This document shows, in pieces, positions 16,093-24,887 of a stretch of 64,000 nt of DNA (the stretch's first letter is position 1; the number at the start of each line of letters is the position of its first letter). Below the pieces are notes generated by a model, which had not been told where the DNA came from, searched no databases, and was given only the letters and a program-made list of their open reading frames with translations. The stretch is from assembly GCA_965213905.1 (NCBI GenBank), contig OZ243922.1, forward strand, positions 2,542,001-2,606,000. The letters are read 5' to 3'. Both the position numbers and the translations under genes were made by a program. Source of the DNA: SIRX01 sp965213905 (GTDB lineage Bacteria > Actinomycetota > Rubrobacteria > Rubrobacterales > Rubrobacteraceae).

Positions 16093-18314
16093 GCGTAAGG
16101 GAGACTTACACCGCGCTCGGCCTCTCGGATGCCGAGTACGAACGTATTTTGGAGCTTCTGGGGCGGGATCCGAACTACCTGGAGCTATCTTTGCTTTCGG
16201 TGATGTGGAGCGAGCACTGCGGCTACAAAAACTCGCGGCCTTTGTTGCGGCGTTTCCCGAACGGGGGGGACCGGGTGTTGCAGGGGCCGGGGGAGAACGC
16301 CGGTGTTGTAGAGGTCGGGGACGGCTGGGCGGTGGCGTTCAAGATGGAAAGCCACAACCATCCGTCGGCGGTCGAGCCGTATGAGGGGGCGGCGACGGGT
16401 GTCGGCGGCATCATCCGGGACATCTTGGCGATGGGGGCGCGGCCGGTGGCCTCGATGAACTCGCTGCGCTTCGGGCCGTTGGAGGAAGAGCGCAACCGTT
16501 ACCTCTTTCGGGAGGTCGTGGGCGGCATCGGCGGTTATGGGAACGCCGTCGGGGTGCCGACGGTTGGCGGGGAGGTCGAGTTTGCGGAGGCTTACTCGGG
16601 AAACCCACTGGTGAACGCGATGTGCGTGGGACTAATAAGGGTTGAGGATCTGGTGACGGCGCGGGCGACGGGGGAGGGTAACCTGGTCGTCCTGATCGGC
16701 TCTAAGACCGGGCGGGACGGCATCCACGGGGCGACATTCGCCTCCGACGAGTTGACCGAAGAGTCGGAGTCCAAGCGGTCCAACGTGCAGGTCGGAGACC
16801 CGTTCTGCGAGAAGATGGTTATAGAATGTTGCCTGGAGCTTCTTGGGCGGAATCTGCTCGTGGCGCTGCAAGATCTGGGGGCGGCGGGGATCACCTCTTC
16901 CGCTTCGGAGATGGCGGCGAAGGGTGGCGTCGGGATCGAGATAGACACGGATAGGGTTCCGTTGCGCGAAGAGGGCATGGAGCCGTGGGAGATCGCCATC
17001 TCCGAGTCTCAAGAGCGGATGCTCGCCGTCGTCGAGCCGGAGAAAGCCGGGGAAGTCTTAGAATTGGCGGAACGATACGAACTGGTCGGGGCCGTCGTCG
17101 GCAGGGTGACGGATCACGGCGACCTGCGTGTGCTCCACGACGGCGAGCCGGTAGGGACGGTACCGGCGGGAATATTAGCCGACGCCCCAACCTACGAGCG
17201 GGAAGTCGTGCGGCCCGCGTACCTGGACGAGATAGAAGAGCCGGACCTCAGAGAGATCCCCGAGCCGGAAGACTACAACGAGACCTTATTGCAGATGCTC
17301 TCCCACCCTAACCTCTGTTCTCGGGAGTCGGTCTGGACCCGGTACGACCACCAGGTCGGAACCGACACCGTCGTGCTACCCGGCGCCGACGCCGCCGTGA
17401 TGCGGATAAAAGGCACGAAGCGCGGCTTCGCGATCACCACCGACGGCCGGGGACGGCACTGCTACCTCGACCCGCGGGGCGGCGGGGCAGCGACCGTGGC
17501 CGAAGCCTACCGCAACCTCTCGTGCGTCGGGGCCGAGCCCGTCGCCCTGACCAACTGCCTCAACTTCGGAAGCCCCGAAAAGAAAGAGGGCTACTACCAA
17601 CTCGCAGAGTGCATCGAGGGCATGTCTGAGGCGTGCGAAGCGTTCGGGACGCCGGTGGTTAGCGGAAACGTCAGTTTGTACAACGAGACGGAGCGCGGAG
17701 CGATCTACCCGACCCCGACCGTCGGGATGGTGGGTGTTCTCCAAAATGTGGCACGCCACGCCACGCCGGCCTTCAAACGGGAGGGCGACAAAGTGGTCGT
17801 TATCGGACCGATGTACTTCGCGGCGAACACTACTGATCCACCTCGAAGAAATCCGCTTTCTGGTTCGAGTTATCTAGAGATCGTTCACGGGGAGAGCGAG
17901 GGTACTCCGCCGAGACCCAACCTCGAAGAGGAAAAGCATTGTGCAGATCTCGTACGGAGCCTGGTTCAGTCCGGCCTCGTGGATACGGCACACGATATTT
18001 CTAACGGCGGACTTGTCGTCGCGCTCGCTGAGATGGCAATAGCCGGGGGGCACGGCATGGAGTTCGATGAAACCGAGATCGGGCCTATGTTTGGTGAAGA
18101 ACGTCGGGATGAAGGGTTGTTCGAGGAAAAGGGCGCCAGCTTTATCGTTGCGGTTCCGGAAGGGCGGTATAGAGAGCTGCAAGAGGTTCTGGGAATGGAA
18201 GTAGCTTACAGCGACATCGGCGATACCGGCGGGGATAAGTTCATGATCGGGGACTTCGTAGACCTCACCATAGAGGATATGAGAGAGGCTTATGAGCGTG
18301 ACCTCTTCGCTTAG
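16089..18314 (+). CDS. purL: FGAM synthase, large subunit
   Basis: A 741-residue small-type PurL that needs PurS and PurQ. Clear blocks: SVMWSEHCGYKNSR, KMESHNHPSAVEPYEGAATGVGGIIRDI, and LQDLGAAGITSS in the first half, GRGRHCYLDPRGGGAA and TNCLNFGSPEK in the second. Start TTG 16089. From about 17,830 to the end the codon use becomes more AT-rich than the first 1.7 kb, and the following acetyltransferase continues this style, hinting at gene conversion or transfer of the 3' end. No frameshift is seen and the C-terminal domain still has the expected DISNGGL and FGEE segments. Confidence 0.95.
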   Translation: MSVRETYTALGLSDAEYERILELLGRDPNYLELSLLSVMWSEHCGYKNSRPLLRRFPNGGDRVLQGPGENAGVVEVGDGWAVAFKMESHNHPSAVEPYEGAATGVGGIIRDILAMGARPVASMNSLRFGPLEEERNRYLFREVVGGIGGYGNAVGVPTVGGEVEFAEAYSGNPLVNAMCVGLIRVEDLVTARATGEGNLVVLIGSKTGRDGIHGATFASDELTEESESKRSNVQVGDPFCEKMVIECCLELLGRNLLVALQDLGAAGITSSASEMAAKGGVGIEIDTDRVPLREEGMEPWEIAISESQERMLAVVEPEKAGEVLELAERYELVGAVVGRVTDHGDLRVLHDGEPVGTVPAGILADAPTYEREVVRPAYLDEIEEPDLREIPEPEDYNETLLQMLSHPNLCSRESVWTRYDHQVGTDTVVLPGADAAVMRIKGTKRGFAITTDGRGRHCYLDPRGGGAATVAEAYRNLSCVGAEPVALTNCLNFGSPEKKEGYYQLAECIEGMSEACEAFGTPVVSGNVSLYNETERGAIYPTPTVGMVGVLQNVARHATPAFKREGDKVVVIGPMYFAANTTDPPRRNPLSGSSYLEIVHGESEGTPPRPNLEEEKHCADLVRSLVQSGLVDTAHDISNGGLVVALAEMAIAGGHGMEFDETEIGPMFGEERRDEGLFEEKGASFIVAVPEGRYRELQEVLGMEVAYSDIGDTGGDKFMIGDFVDLTIEDMREAYERDLFA

Positions 18315-18801
18315 TACAGTGGAAATACTCGTCGGAAACAGTGAGCATAAGAAGGCTTGTATGCGAATCGGCGAAAGCCTCCCGGGGTTCTTCGACGAAA
18401 CTGGCCTAGAGCAGATGCGGCGCAGCCTGTCTTGCGAAGCTCTGTACGTGGCGGTGGAAGACGGACGTGCCGTCGGGTTTGCGACCGTAACCGGAGGTGA
18501 GGAAAGCGAGAAAGCGGAGGTCACCTGGCTCGCCGTAGACCCGGTACGACAAAGAAATGGAGCTGGTCGCAGCCTTCTGGAGAAAGTCGAAGAGTATCTC
18601 GGCGGAAAAGGTGTAAAACTACTAACCGTAAAGACGCTCGCCGCGGAAGCGAACTACCCGCCTTACGGGGCGACCCGAACTTTCTACGAGAAAAGCGGTT
18701 TTAGCCACGTAGAAACCGTCCACTCTTACGCCGAATGGAATGGAGAGCCGGCGGCGATCTACACGAAACAGATATCTACCCGGGAGGCGGGATGCAGTTA
18801 G
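18292..18801 (+). CDS. GNAT-family N-acetyltransferase (in purine operon, first)
   Basis: A 169-residue acetyl-CoA-dependent acetyltransferase. The acetyl-CoA binding motif A is WLAVDPVRQRNGAGRSLLEKV (about residues 79-99), with the C-terminal YEKSGF beta-bulge segment. ATG 18292 overlaps purL by 23 bases and follows GAGAGG. The substrate is unknown. Its base composition is like the end of purL, below that of most pur genes. It has no known role in purine synthesis, so it is likely an accessory gene caught in the operon. Confidence 0.82.
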   Translation: MSVTSSLSTVEILVGNSEHKKACMRIGESLPGFFDETGLEQMRRSLSCEALYVAVEDGRAVGFATVTGGEESEKAEVTWLAVDPVRQRNGAGRSLLEKVEEYLGGKGVKLLTVKTLAAEANYPPYGATRTFYEKSGFSHVETVHSYAEWNGEPAAIYTKQISTREAGCS

Positions 18802-18887
18802 AGAAAGTAAACGTCGAGCCCGCCTCCACGCTGAACACGGACAACGTCTGGGGCGAACGAACCGTAGAGGAGCTGAATAGAATCTGA
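18792..18887 (+). CDS. Small ORF coupling GNAT to purF, 31 aa
   Basis: ATG 18792 lies within the GNAT stop region, four bases after GGGAGG (18782-18787), and the TGA (18885-18887) overlaps the purF ATG as TGATG. The product is acidic and soluble (MQLEKVNVEP to VEELNRI). purF itself has only a distant GAGGAG, so this ORF could deliver ribosomes to purF. No known family; either a true micropeptide or a coupling device. Confidence 0.45.
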   Translation: MQLEKVNVEPASTLNTDNVWGERTVEELNRI

Positions 18888-20329
18888 TGGGTTTTCAGGA
18901 TGACGGTAAACCGAAAGAGGCGTGTGGGGTGTTCGGGATCTACTCGCGGGAGCTTGAGGGCGAGTTGGCCCAGCACACGTATTTCGGGCTCTACGCCCTG
19001 CAGCACCGGGGCCAGGAGTCGGCCGGTATCGCCGTCTCCGACGGCGAACGTACCACGGCGATGCGGGACATGGGGCTCGTCTCGCAAGTCTTCGACGGGC
19101 GGCGGCTGGCTTCGCTGGAGTCCGGGCATATCGCGCTCGGGCACGTCCGGTACTCGACTACCGGCTCAGCTTCCTGGGAGAACGCGCAGCCGGAGTTTCA
19201 GGGACGGGGCGACGTAAACGTGGCCGTCGCCCACAACGGCAACCTGGTGAACGCCGAAAAGCTCCGGGAGGAGCTTGCCGAAGACGGTTTCTCGTTCAAC
19301 TCCACTTCGGACACGACTTTCATCGCAGCCTCGGTGGTCAGGGAACTGGAGCACGGGCGTACCGTCGGCGAGGCGGCGCAGGCGGCGATGCGGCACATGG
19401 AGGGGGCTTACTCGGTGGCTATGATCTGCCGGGATGCCCTCGTCGCCTTCCGCGACCCTCACGGCTTCCGACCGCTGTGCATCGGGGAGGTGGCGGGCGG
19501 CTACGTCGTCTCCAGTGAGACCTGCGGCCTGGACATTATCGGGGCGAAGTTCGTGCGGACCGTAAAGCCCGGCGAGGTCGTGGTCATAGACGACGAGGGA
19601 CTCCACAGCTACGGGGGTGAGAGCCCCCGGCACGCGCTCTGCGTCTTCGAATACGTGTACTTCGCCCGTCCCGACTCCCGCTTCGACGGGCGCGAGGTCG
19701 CCGGCTCCCGGCACCGGATGGGCGAGTTGCTTGCCAAAGAGTCCCCGGCAGAAGCCGACGTGGTCATCCCGGTCCCGGACTCCGGCATTATGGCGGCCGT
19801 CGGGTACTCGGAGGCTAGCGGCATTCCGTACGCGGAAGGCCTCATAAAAAACCGTTACGTCGGGCGGACGTTTATCGAGCCGGCGAACGGCATCCGGCAG
19901 CTCGGCATCCGGCTAAAGTTAAACCCGCTGCCGTCGGTGATCGAGGGTAAGCGACTCGTGGTCATAGACGACTCCATCGTGCGGGGAAACACGAGCCGCA
20001 AGCTGGTGGAGCTTCTTTTCGAGGCGGGGGCTAAGGAGGTGCATTTCCGGGTATCTTCGCCGCCGGTTACGGGGCCGTGTTACTACGGAATAGACATGGA
20101 CAGCCCGGAACAACTGGTGGGGGCGAACTACGAGGTGGAGGAGATCCGGGCCCAGATCGGGGCCACTTCGCTTTCTTACCTCTCGACGGAGAACATGGTC
20201 GCCGCCACCGGGCAACCCAAGCAAAACCTCTGCCGCGCCTGCTTCGACGGCGACTACCCGATAATCGGTATTTCCAGCAAACACTCCCTGGAGAACCGCA
20301 CCCACCACGCCCTACCGATAAATAAATAG
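18887..20329 (+). CDS. purF: Amidophosphoribosyltransferase, Fe-S type
   Basis: A 480-residue first enzyme of the pathway (PRPP plus glutamine to phosphoribosylamine). The nucleophile Cys13 in KEACGVFG follows a short propeptide that is expected to be removed. QHRGQESAGIA and AHNGNLVN belong to the glutaminase domain; VVIDDSIVRGNTS is the PRPP site. Cysteines in ALCVFEYVYFARPDS, VTGPCYYGID and LCRACF match the four ligands of the 4Fe-4S cluster in Bacillus PurF, so an oxygen-sensitive cluster is likely. ATG 18887 overlaps the small ORF before it. Confidence 0.95.
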   Translation: MGFQDDGKPKEACGVFGIYSRELEGELAQHTYFGLYALQHRGQESAGIAVSDGERTTAMRDMGLVSQVFDGRRLASLESGHIALGHVRYSTTGSASWENAQPEFQGRGDVNVAVAHNGNLVNAEKLREELAEDGFSFNSTSDTTFIAASVVRELEHGRTVGEAAQAAMRHMEGAYSVAMICRDALVAFRDPHGFRPLCIGEVAGGYVVSSETCGLDIIGAKFVRTVKPGEVVVIDDEGLHSYGGESPRHALCVFEYVYFARPDSRFDGREVAGSRHRMGELLAKESPAEADVVIPVPDSGIMAAVGYSEASGIPYAEGLIKNRYVGRTFIEPANGIRQLGIRLKLNPLPSVIEGKRLVVIDDSIVRGNTSRKLVELLFEAGAKEVHFRVSSPPVTGPCYYGIDMDSPEQLVGANYEVEEIRAQIGATSLSYLSTENMVAATGQPKQNLCRACFDGDYPIIGISSKHSLENRTHHALPINK

Positions 20330-20331
20330 CT

Positions 20332-20808
20332 TTGGAGAAAGAAGAACTCTACATCCGCCGCTACAGCCCCGATGACCGCGAGGTAGTCTGGCGGTTGCAC
20401 GACGTTGCCCTGCGCGACGCCGGGATTCATCTCGGTGACGACGGCCCGTGGTACGACGACCTGGGCGAGGTTCCGGAGGTCTACTTAAGCGGTGGCGGGG
20501 AGTTTTTCGTAGGCGTTCTCGGTAGCGAGATCGTGTCTATGGGTGGTGTCAAAAAAACGGGTGAGAACCGCGCGGAGATCAAATACATGCGCGTGGACCC
20601 GGGGCTCAAGCGACGCGGCTTGGGACAAACGATCCTCGCGGTCCTGGAGCAAAGCGCCGCAGAACTCGGCTACGAGACGCTGCACCTGGACACCGCCGCG
20701 CGGCAGAAGGCCGCCCGACGGCTATACGAGGCTAACGGCTACCGGGAGATACGCCGGGACAGAAAAGGCTCTATTGACTGCATCTTCTACGAGAAACGTC
20801 TTGACTAA
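20332..20808 (+). CDS. GNAT-family N-acetyltransferase (in purine operon, second)
   Basis: A 158-residue acetyltransferase placed between purF and purM. Motif A reads MRVDPGLKRRGLGQTILAVLEQ, followed by LHLDTAARQKAARRLYEANGY, which is typical of the family. Start TTG 20332, three bases after the purF stop and without a good ribosome site, so coupling to purF is likely. It overlaps purM by 8 bases. It is not closely alike to the GNAT before purF; composition here is normal for the operon. Substrate unknown. Confidence 0.82.
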   Translation: MEKEELYIRRYSPDDREVVWRLHDVALRDAGIHLGDDGPWYDDLGEVPEVYLSGGGEFFVGVLGSEIVSMGGVKKTGENRAEIKYMRVDPGLKRRGLGQTILAVLEQSAAELGYETLHLDTAARQKAARRLYEANGYREIRRDRKGSIDCIFYEKRLD

Positions 20809-21823
20809 AGACGGCCACAGCTACGAAGCCGCCGGCGTCTCCATCGAACGCGGGGAGAGTGCCGTATCGCTCATGAAGTCTGCGGTCGAGGCGACCCAGG
20901 GGCCGCGGGTACTGTCCGCCTCCGGCGGGTTCGCCGGCCTCTACGCCCTCGCCGGGTACGCCGAGCCCGTCCTCGCCTCAACGATAGACGGCGTCGGCAC
21001 GAAGGTGATGGTGGCCCGGGAGGTGGGCAGCTACGGCTCTCTGGGCGCGGACATAGTCAACCACTGCGCCAACGACGTACTTTCCACCGGGGCGCGGCCG
21101 CTCGTGTTTTTGGATTACGTGGCGAGCGGCCGCCTGGATCCCGAAGCCGTCGCGGGCGTCGTGCGCGGGGCGGCGAAGGCTTGCGGCGCGTTGAATATAG
21201 CCCTGGTCGGGGGGGAGACGGCGGAGATGCCGGGTTTGTACGCGGAGGGAGACCTGGACGTAGTCGGGGCTTGCATCGGGGCTTGCGAAAGGTCGGAGGT
21301 TGTGTCCGGCGGCGGGGTTCGTCCCGGGGACGCCGTGATCGGGCTGGCCTCCAGCGGCCTCCACACCAACGGCTATACCCTGGCCCGCAAGGTGCTGGAA
21401 GACACCGGAATCTCCTACCCGGACAAACCGCAAGGTCTTGGCGCCACGGTCGGAGAAGCCTACCTAGAGCCGCACCGGGCTTACGTCGGGGAGGTCTCCG
21501 CGCTGCGAGAGTCCGTCGGGGTACGCGGGATGGCCCACGTAACCGGGGGAGGACTGCCGGGAAATTTGCCGCGGTCGCTCGGCGGGTTTGGGGCCAAACT
21601 GGATGCGGCCTCCTGGAAAGAGCCGCCGGTCTTCGGCCTCGTCCGGCGTCTCGGCAACGTCCCCGAAGACGAGATGCGCCGGGTGTTCAACCTCGGGGTC
21701 GGGTTTTGTGTCGTTGTGCGTGCGGAGGACGCGGAAAATAGCGTCGAAATTCTGGGCGATGCCGGGTGCCGCGCCTGGACCATCGGAATGGTCACCGCAA
21801 ACGAGGGCGTCGAGTTTGCCTGA
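20801..21823 (+). CDS. purM: AIR synthetase
   Basis: A 340-residue phosphoribosylformylglycinamidine cyclo-ligase. The N-terminal YEAAGVSIERGE, STIDGVGTKVMVA, LVGGETAEMPGLY and GLASSGLHTNGYTLARKV are strong PurM signatures. The open frame runs upstream through the GNAT gene, but homology starts at TTG 20801 (MTKDGHSYEAAGV), which overlaps the GNAT stop by 8 bases. It overlaps purN by 8 bases. Confidence 0.95.
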   Translation: MTKDGHSYEAAGVSIERGESAVSLMKSAVEATQGPRVLSASGGFAGLYALAGYAEPVLASTIDGVGTKVMVAREVGSYGSLGADIVNHCANDVLSTGARPLVFLDYVASGRLDPEAVAGVVRGAAKACGALNIALVGGETAEMPGLYAEGDLDVVGACIGACERSEVVSGGGVRPGDAVIGLASSGLHTNGYTLARKVLEDTGISYPDKPQGLGATVGEAYLEPHRAYVGEVSALRESVGVRGMAHVTGGGLPGNLPRSLGGFGAKLDAASWKEPPVFGLVRRLGNVPEDEMRRVFNLGVGFCVVVRAEDAENSVEILGDAGCRAWTIGMVTANEGVEFA

Positions 21824-22391
21824 GCGTCTTCCGGAGGGTTCCCGGTTCGCGGTGCTGGCTTCGGGGTCGGGGAGCAACCTCCAGGCGCTGCTGGACGCCT
21901 ATACGCGAGAGCTGGTAGTAGTCGGCGGTGACAAGAAAGACGCGTACGCCTTTGTGCGGGCGCGGCGGGCCGGGGTCCCGGTCGAGCACGCGGACCCCCG
22001 GGGCTTCGGTAGCCGCGAGGACTACGACGCGGAGCTTGCGGCCAGGATCTCCGCCCACGACGTCGGGCTCGTGGTCGGGGCCGGCTACATGCGGGTGCTC
22101 TCTTCCGCCTTTCTTCGCGAGTTTCCGGCGATCCTGAACGTCCACCCTTCCCTGCTGCCCGAGTTTCGGGGCCTGGACGCGGTGGGCCGGGCATTGGAAG
22201 CCGGCGTGGACGAGACCGGGGTAACGGTCCACTTCATGGTCGAGGAGGTGGATGCCGGGCCGGTGGTGGCGCAGCAGGCGGTCACGGTGCGCCAGGAGGA
22301 TACAAAGGACAGTTTGGTGGAACGGCTGCACCCGATAGAGCATCGTCTGCTCGTCGGCGCAATCGCAGACTACTTTTGGGGGAGACTATGA
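21816..22391 (+). CDS. purN: GAR formyltransferase
   Basis: A 191-residue PurN, which uses 10-formyl-THF. FAVLASGSGSNLQALLDA binds the substrate phosphate; AGYMRVLSSAFL and LNVHPSLLPEFRG carry the catalytic Asn-His pair, and GVTVHFMVEEVDAGPVV holds the Asp. TTG 21816 overlaps the purM stop; GAGGG lies upstream. The frame is open further up inside purM, but there is no homology there. Overlaps purH by ATGA. Confidence 0.94.
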   Translation: MPERLPEGSRFAVLASGSGSNLQALLDAYTRELVVVGGDKKDAYAFVRARRAGVPVEHADPRGFGSREDYDAELAARISAHDVGLVVGAGYMRVLSSAFLREFPAILNVHPSLLPEFRGLDAVGRALEAGVDETGVTVHFMVEEVDAGPVVAQQAVTVRQEDTKDSLVERLHPIEHRLLVGAIADYFWGRL

Positions 22392-23947
22392 ACGCAGAAA
22401 CTACTATGAAGCGGCGCGCCTTGATCTCGGTTTCGGACAAAGACGGCGTGGTGGATTTCGCCCGACGGCTGCACGATATCGGGTTCGAGATCCTCTCCAC
22501 CGGCGGCACCGCCCGCACCCTGGAGGAGCAGAAGATACCCGTCGTGCCGGTGACGGAGGCGACGGGCGAGCCGGAGATACTCGGCGGACGAGTCAAGACG
22601 CTCCACCCGAAGATCCACGGCGGCATCCTCGCCGACCTCGAAAACCCCGACCACGTAACCCAGCTCGTAGAACAAGACATCGCCCCGATAGACCTCGTAT
22701 GCGTAAACCTCTACCCGTTCGAAGAAGCCGTCTCGAAAAACGCCGCCGAAAAAGAAGCCATAGAGCAGATAGACGTCGGCGGGCCGGCCATGATGCGGGC
22801 CGCCGCAAAGAACTTCCGCTCTGTGACCGTCGTGCCCTCGAAAGAGTTCTACGATGAGGTGCTGGCAGAGTTGGAGGGCGGGGGGCAGGTCTCCGAGGAA
22901 ACCCGGAAGAAACTGGCGCTCGCGGCCTTTCGCCGGACCGCCGGGTACGACGCGGCGATCTCCTCCTGGTTTTCGGGAACGGCGGAAGAGCACGAGGAAT
23001 TTCCGGCTTCGCGCACGGTACGCTACCGGCGCGTCTCGCCGCTGCGCTATGGTGAAAACCCGCACCAGAAAGCCGCCTACTACGCGGAGGAAGGTCCCGG
23101 GCACCTACTCTCGGACGTCGAGGTTTTGCAGGGTAAAGAGATCTCCTTCAACAACCTCTACGACCTGGACGCCGCCCGCACCCTGCTCGCGGACCTCGTC
23201 GAAGGGCATCCGGGTAAACAAGCCGTGGTAATCGTCAAGCACGCCAACCCTTGCGGGGCGGCCGTCGCCGGTTCAATCCACGAGGCCTACAAAAAAGCCT
23301 TCGAGTCGGACCCAACTTCCGCGTTCGGCGGTATCATCGCCCTGAGCGCCGAGGTAGACGGAGATCTGGCCGGAAGCATCTCCGAAATCTTTACCGAGAT
23401 CCTGCTGGCCCCGGACTTTACGCCGGAAGCCCGGCAGGTCTTCTCCGAGAAACCGAACCTACGGCTACTTACGGGCGGTTCCCTGCCCCGGCCGGCCACG
23501 ACCGCCAAGTACGTCAGCGGCGGCCTCCTCCTTCAGGACCCAGATCTGCTCGAGGACGCCGCCGATTACCAGGTCGTTACTAGAGCCCGCCCGCCCGGAG
23601 AACAAATGCAGGACTTGTTATTCGCCTGGCGCGTGGCGAAGACCGTCAAGAGCAACGCTATCGTGCTGGCGAAAAACGGCGGGACGGTCGGCGTAGGGGC
23701 CGGGCAGATGAGCCGGGTGGAGTCGGCCGGGATAGCGGCAAAAAAAGCCGGCGCGAGGTCCCGGGGCGCGGTCGCCGCCAGCGACGCGTTTTTCCCTTTC
23801 GCCGACGGGGTGGAGACCCTGGCGGAGGTTGGGGTAGAAGCCGTAATACAGCCCGGTGGTTCCAAAAGAGACGAAGAAGTGGTGCGGGCCGCGGACGCCC
23901 GCGGTTTGGCGATGGTGTTTACAGGACACCGGCACTTTCTGCATTAG
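22388..23947 (+). CDS. purH: AICAR transformylase / IMP cyclohydrolase
   Basis: A 519-residue bifunctional enzyme for the last two steps to IMP. The N-terminal MGS-like cyclohydrolase domain (ALISVSDKDGVVDFAR, STGGTARTL, KTLHPKIHGGIL) is followed by the transformylase domain with RYGENPHQKAA, VKHANPCGAAVA and SDAFFPFADGV. ATG 22388 sits in an ATGA overlap with purN, with GGGGGAG four bases before. Last gene of the purine operon; no U-rich terminator is seen after it. Confidence 0.95.
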   Translation: MNAETTMKRRALISVSDKDGVVDFARRLHDIGFEILSTGGTARTLEEQKIPVVPVTEATGEPEILGGRVKTLHPKIHGGILADLENPDHVTQLVEQDIAPIDLVCVNLYPFEEAVSKNAAEKEAIEQIDVGGPAMMRAAAKNFRSVTVVPSKEFYDEVLAELEGGGQVSEETRKKLALAAFRRTAGYDAAISSWFSGTAEEHEEFPASRTVRYRRVSPLRYGENPHQKAAYYAEEGPGHLLSDVEVLQGKEISFNNLYDLDAARTLLADLVEGHPGKQAVVIVKHANPCGAAVAGSIHEAYKKAFESDPTSAFGGIIALSAEVDGDLAGSISEIFTEILLAPDFTPEARQVFSEKPNLRLLTGGSLPRPATTAKYVSGGLLLQDPDLLEDAADYQVVTRARPPGEQMQDLLFAWRVAKTVKSNAIVLAKNGGTVGVGAGQMSRVESAGIAAKKAGARSRGAVAASDAFFPFADGVETLAEVGVEAVIQPGGSKRDEEVVRAADARGLAMVFTGHRHFLH

Positions 23948-23956
23948 ACTGCGCGT

Positions 23957-24421
23957 ATGAACGGAAACTCGTCAGGAGAGCAGCGCAAGGCCGCCCGGCT
24001 GATAGATACTATAGAGCGGGTGATCTACTACGGGGCCGCCTTTTTCTTACTCGTGACGATCGCGATGGTCTTCTACGATGCTGCCGCTTCCATCCTGGAA
24101 GTCCGTAACGTAGGGCCGCTCAAAACGGCGCTGGAAGTCCTCGACAAAATACTCCTGCTCTTCATCTTCGCCGAACTGCTCGGCACCATAACCACTATCG
24201 TCCAGGAGAACGAGATCCGGGCCGACCCGTTTCTCCTGATCGGGCTAATAGCCGTCGTCCGGCGCATCCTGGCCGTCACCGTCTCTATAGAACAGAGCCT
24301 CGGCACACCGGAGTTTTACGGCCTACTCTACGAGCTCGGCGTGCTTACCGTCCTCGTCGTAGCCCTGGCGGGAGCCCTCTTCTTCGTCCGCCGGATCGGA
24401 CCCTCCAGCGAGGGTGGTTAG
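23957..24421 (+). CDS. PsiE-like membrane protein
   Basis: A 154-residue membrane protein with four hydrophobic segments (about residues 26-50, 69-92, 94-112 and 124-147). The pattern, with an initial IERVIYYGAAFFLL, a FAELLGTI segment and IRADPFLLIGLIAVVRRIL before the last helix, matches the phosphate-starvation-inducible PsiE family. Function is unknown even in the family. It begins 9 bp after purH and may be read through from that operon. No ribosome site is clear. Confidence 0.7.
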   Translation: MNGNSSGEQRKAARLIDTIERVIYYGAAFFLLVTIAMVFYDAAASILEVRNVGPLKTALEVLDKILLLFIFAELLGTITTIVQENEIRADPFLLIGLIAVVRRILAVTVSIEQSLGTPEFYGLLYELGVLTVLVVALAGALFFVRRIGPSSEGG

Positions 24422-24456
24422 AGTCACAATAGGTAGAGGCGCGCTTCTTTCGCTTC

Positions 24457-24484
24457 TTTACAGACCGGTACTATTTGGTAAACT
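24457..24484 (+). promoter_or_regulatory. Promoter of the tRNA-Lys-Glu-Val cluster
   Basis: TTTACA (24457-24462), a 16-bp spacer and TAAACT (24479-24484), ending 15 bases before the 5' end of tRNA-Lys. This is one of the best sigma70-like promoters in the window. Confidence 0.6.
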
Positions 24485-24499
24485 CTGTCGGCTGAGTTT

Positions 24500-24571
24500 G
24501 GGCCAGTAGCTCAGTGGTAGAGCAGGGGACTTTTAATCCTCGTGTCGAAGGTTCGATCCCTTCCTGGCTCA
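24500..24571 (+). tRNA. tRNA-Lys (TTT anticodon)
   Basis: Acceptor GGGCCAG pairs with CTGGCTC (one G-U); the anticodon stem GGGGA/TCCTC holds the loop CTTTTAA; the T-arm GAAGG-TTCGATC-CCTTC is intact. Discriminator A; no encoded CCA. First of three closely spaced tRNAs. Confidence 0.95.
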
Positions 24572-24612
24572 CGAGCCCGGATACGGGCAACGCCCGAAAA
24601 AGGGCTGAATAC

Positions 24613-24685
24613 GCCCCCATCGTCTAGAGGCCCAGGACACCGCCCTTTCAAGGCGGCGGCACGGGTTCGAATCCCGTTGGGGGCA
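24613..24685 (+). tRNA. tRNA-Glu (TTC anticodon)
   Basis: Acceptor GCCCCCA pairs with TGGGGGC; the anticodon stem CCGCC/GGCGG holds the loop CTTTCAA; the T-arm ACGGG-TTCGAAT-CCCGT is intact. Discriminator A; CCA is not encoded. Confidence 0.95.
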
Positions 24686-24709
24686 CAGGCCCGGCCGGAC
24701 CGCAAGCAG

Positions 24710-24781
24710 GGGCGATTAGCTCAGGGGTAGAGCACCTCCCTTACAAGGAGGGGGTCGCTGGTTCGAACCCAGCATCGCCCA
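24710..24781 (+). tRNA. tRNA-Val (TAC anticodon), integration target
   Basis: Acceptor GGGCGAT pairs with ATCGCCC; the anticodon stem CCTCC/GGAGG holds the loop CTTACAA; the T-arm GCTGG-TTCGAAC-CCAGC is intact. A degenerate second copy of its 3' half occurs at 26,633-26,677, so this gene served as attachment site for the adjoining element and was restored by it. Confidence 0.95.
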
Positions 24782-24828
24782 CTTCTAAAAGTCCTGCAAA
24801 TAGCAGTATTTTACGATAAGACCAAAGG

Positions 24829-24848
24829 GCCGGGAACTGTATCCCGGC
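24829..24848. terminator. Hairpin after tRNA-Val
   Basis: GCCGGGA, a 6-base loop and TCCCGGC form a perfect 7-bp stem. It could end the tRNA transcript in one direction and the integrase remnant in the other; no long U-run follows on either strand. Confidence 0.4.
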
Positions 24849-24853
24849 TCTCT

Positions 24854-24872
24854 GTACACCATTTGTACACCA
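24854..24872. repeat. Integrase arm-type repeat, left
   Basis: GTACACCATTTGTACACCA, an octamer repeated at 11-bp spacing. An identical 19-mer lies at 26,511-26,529. Position just inside the attachment site suggests arm-binding sites for the integrase N-terminal domain. Confidence 0.7.
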
Positions 24873-24887
24873 ATTAGGAGCGGAGCT

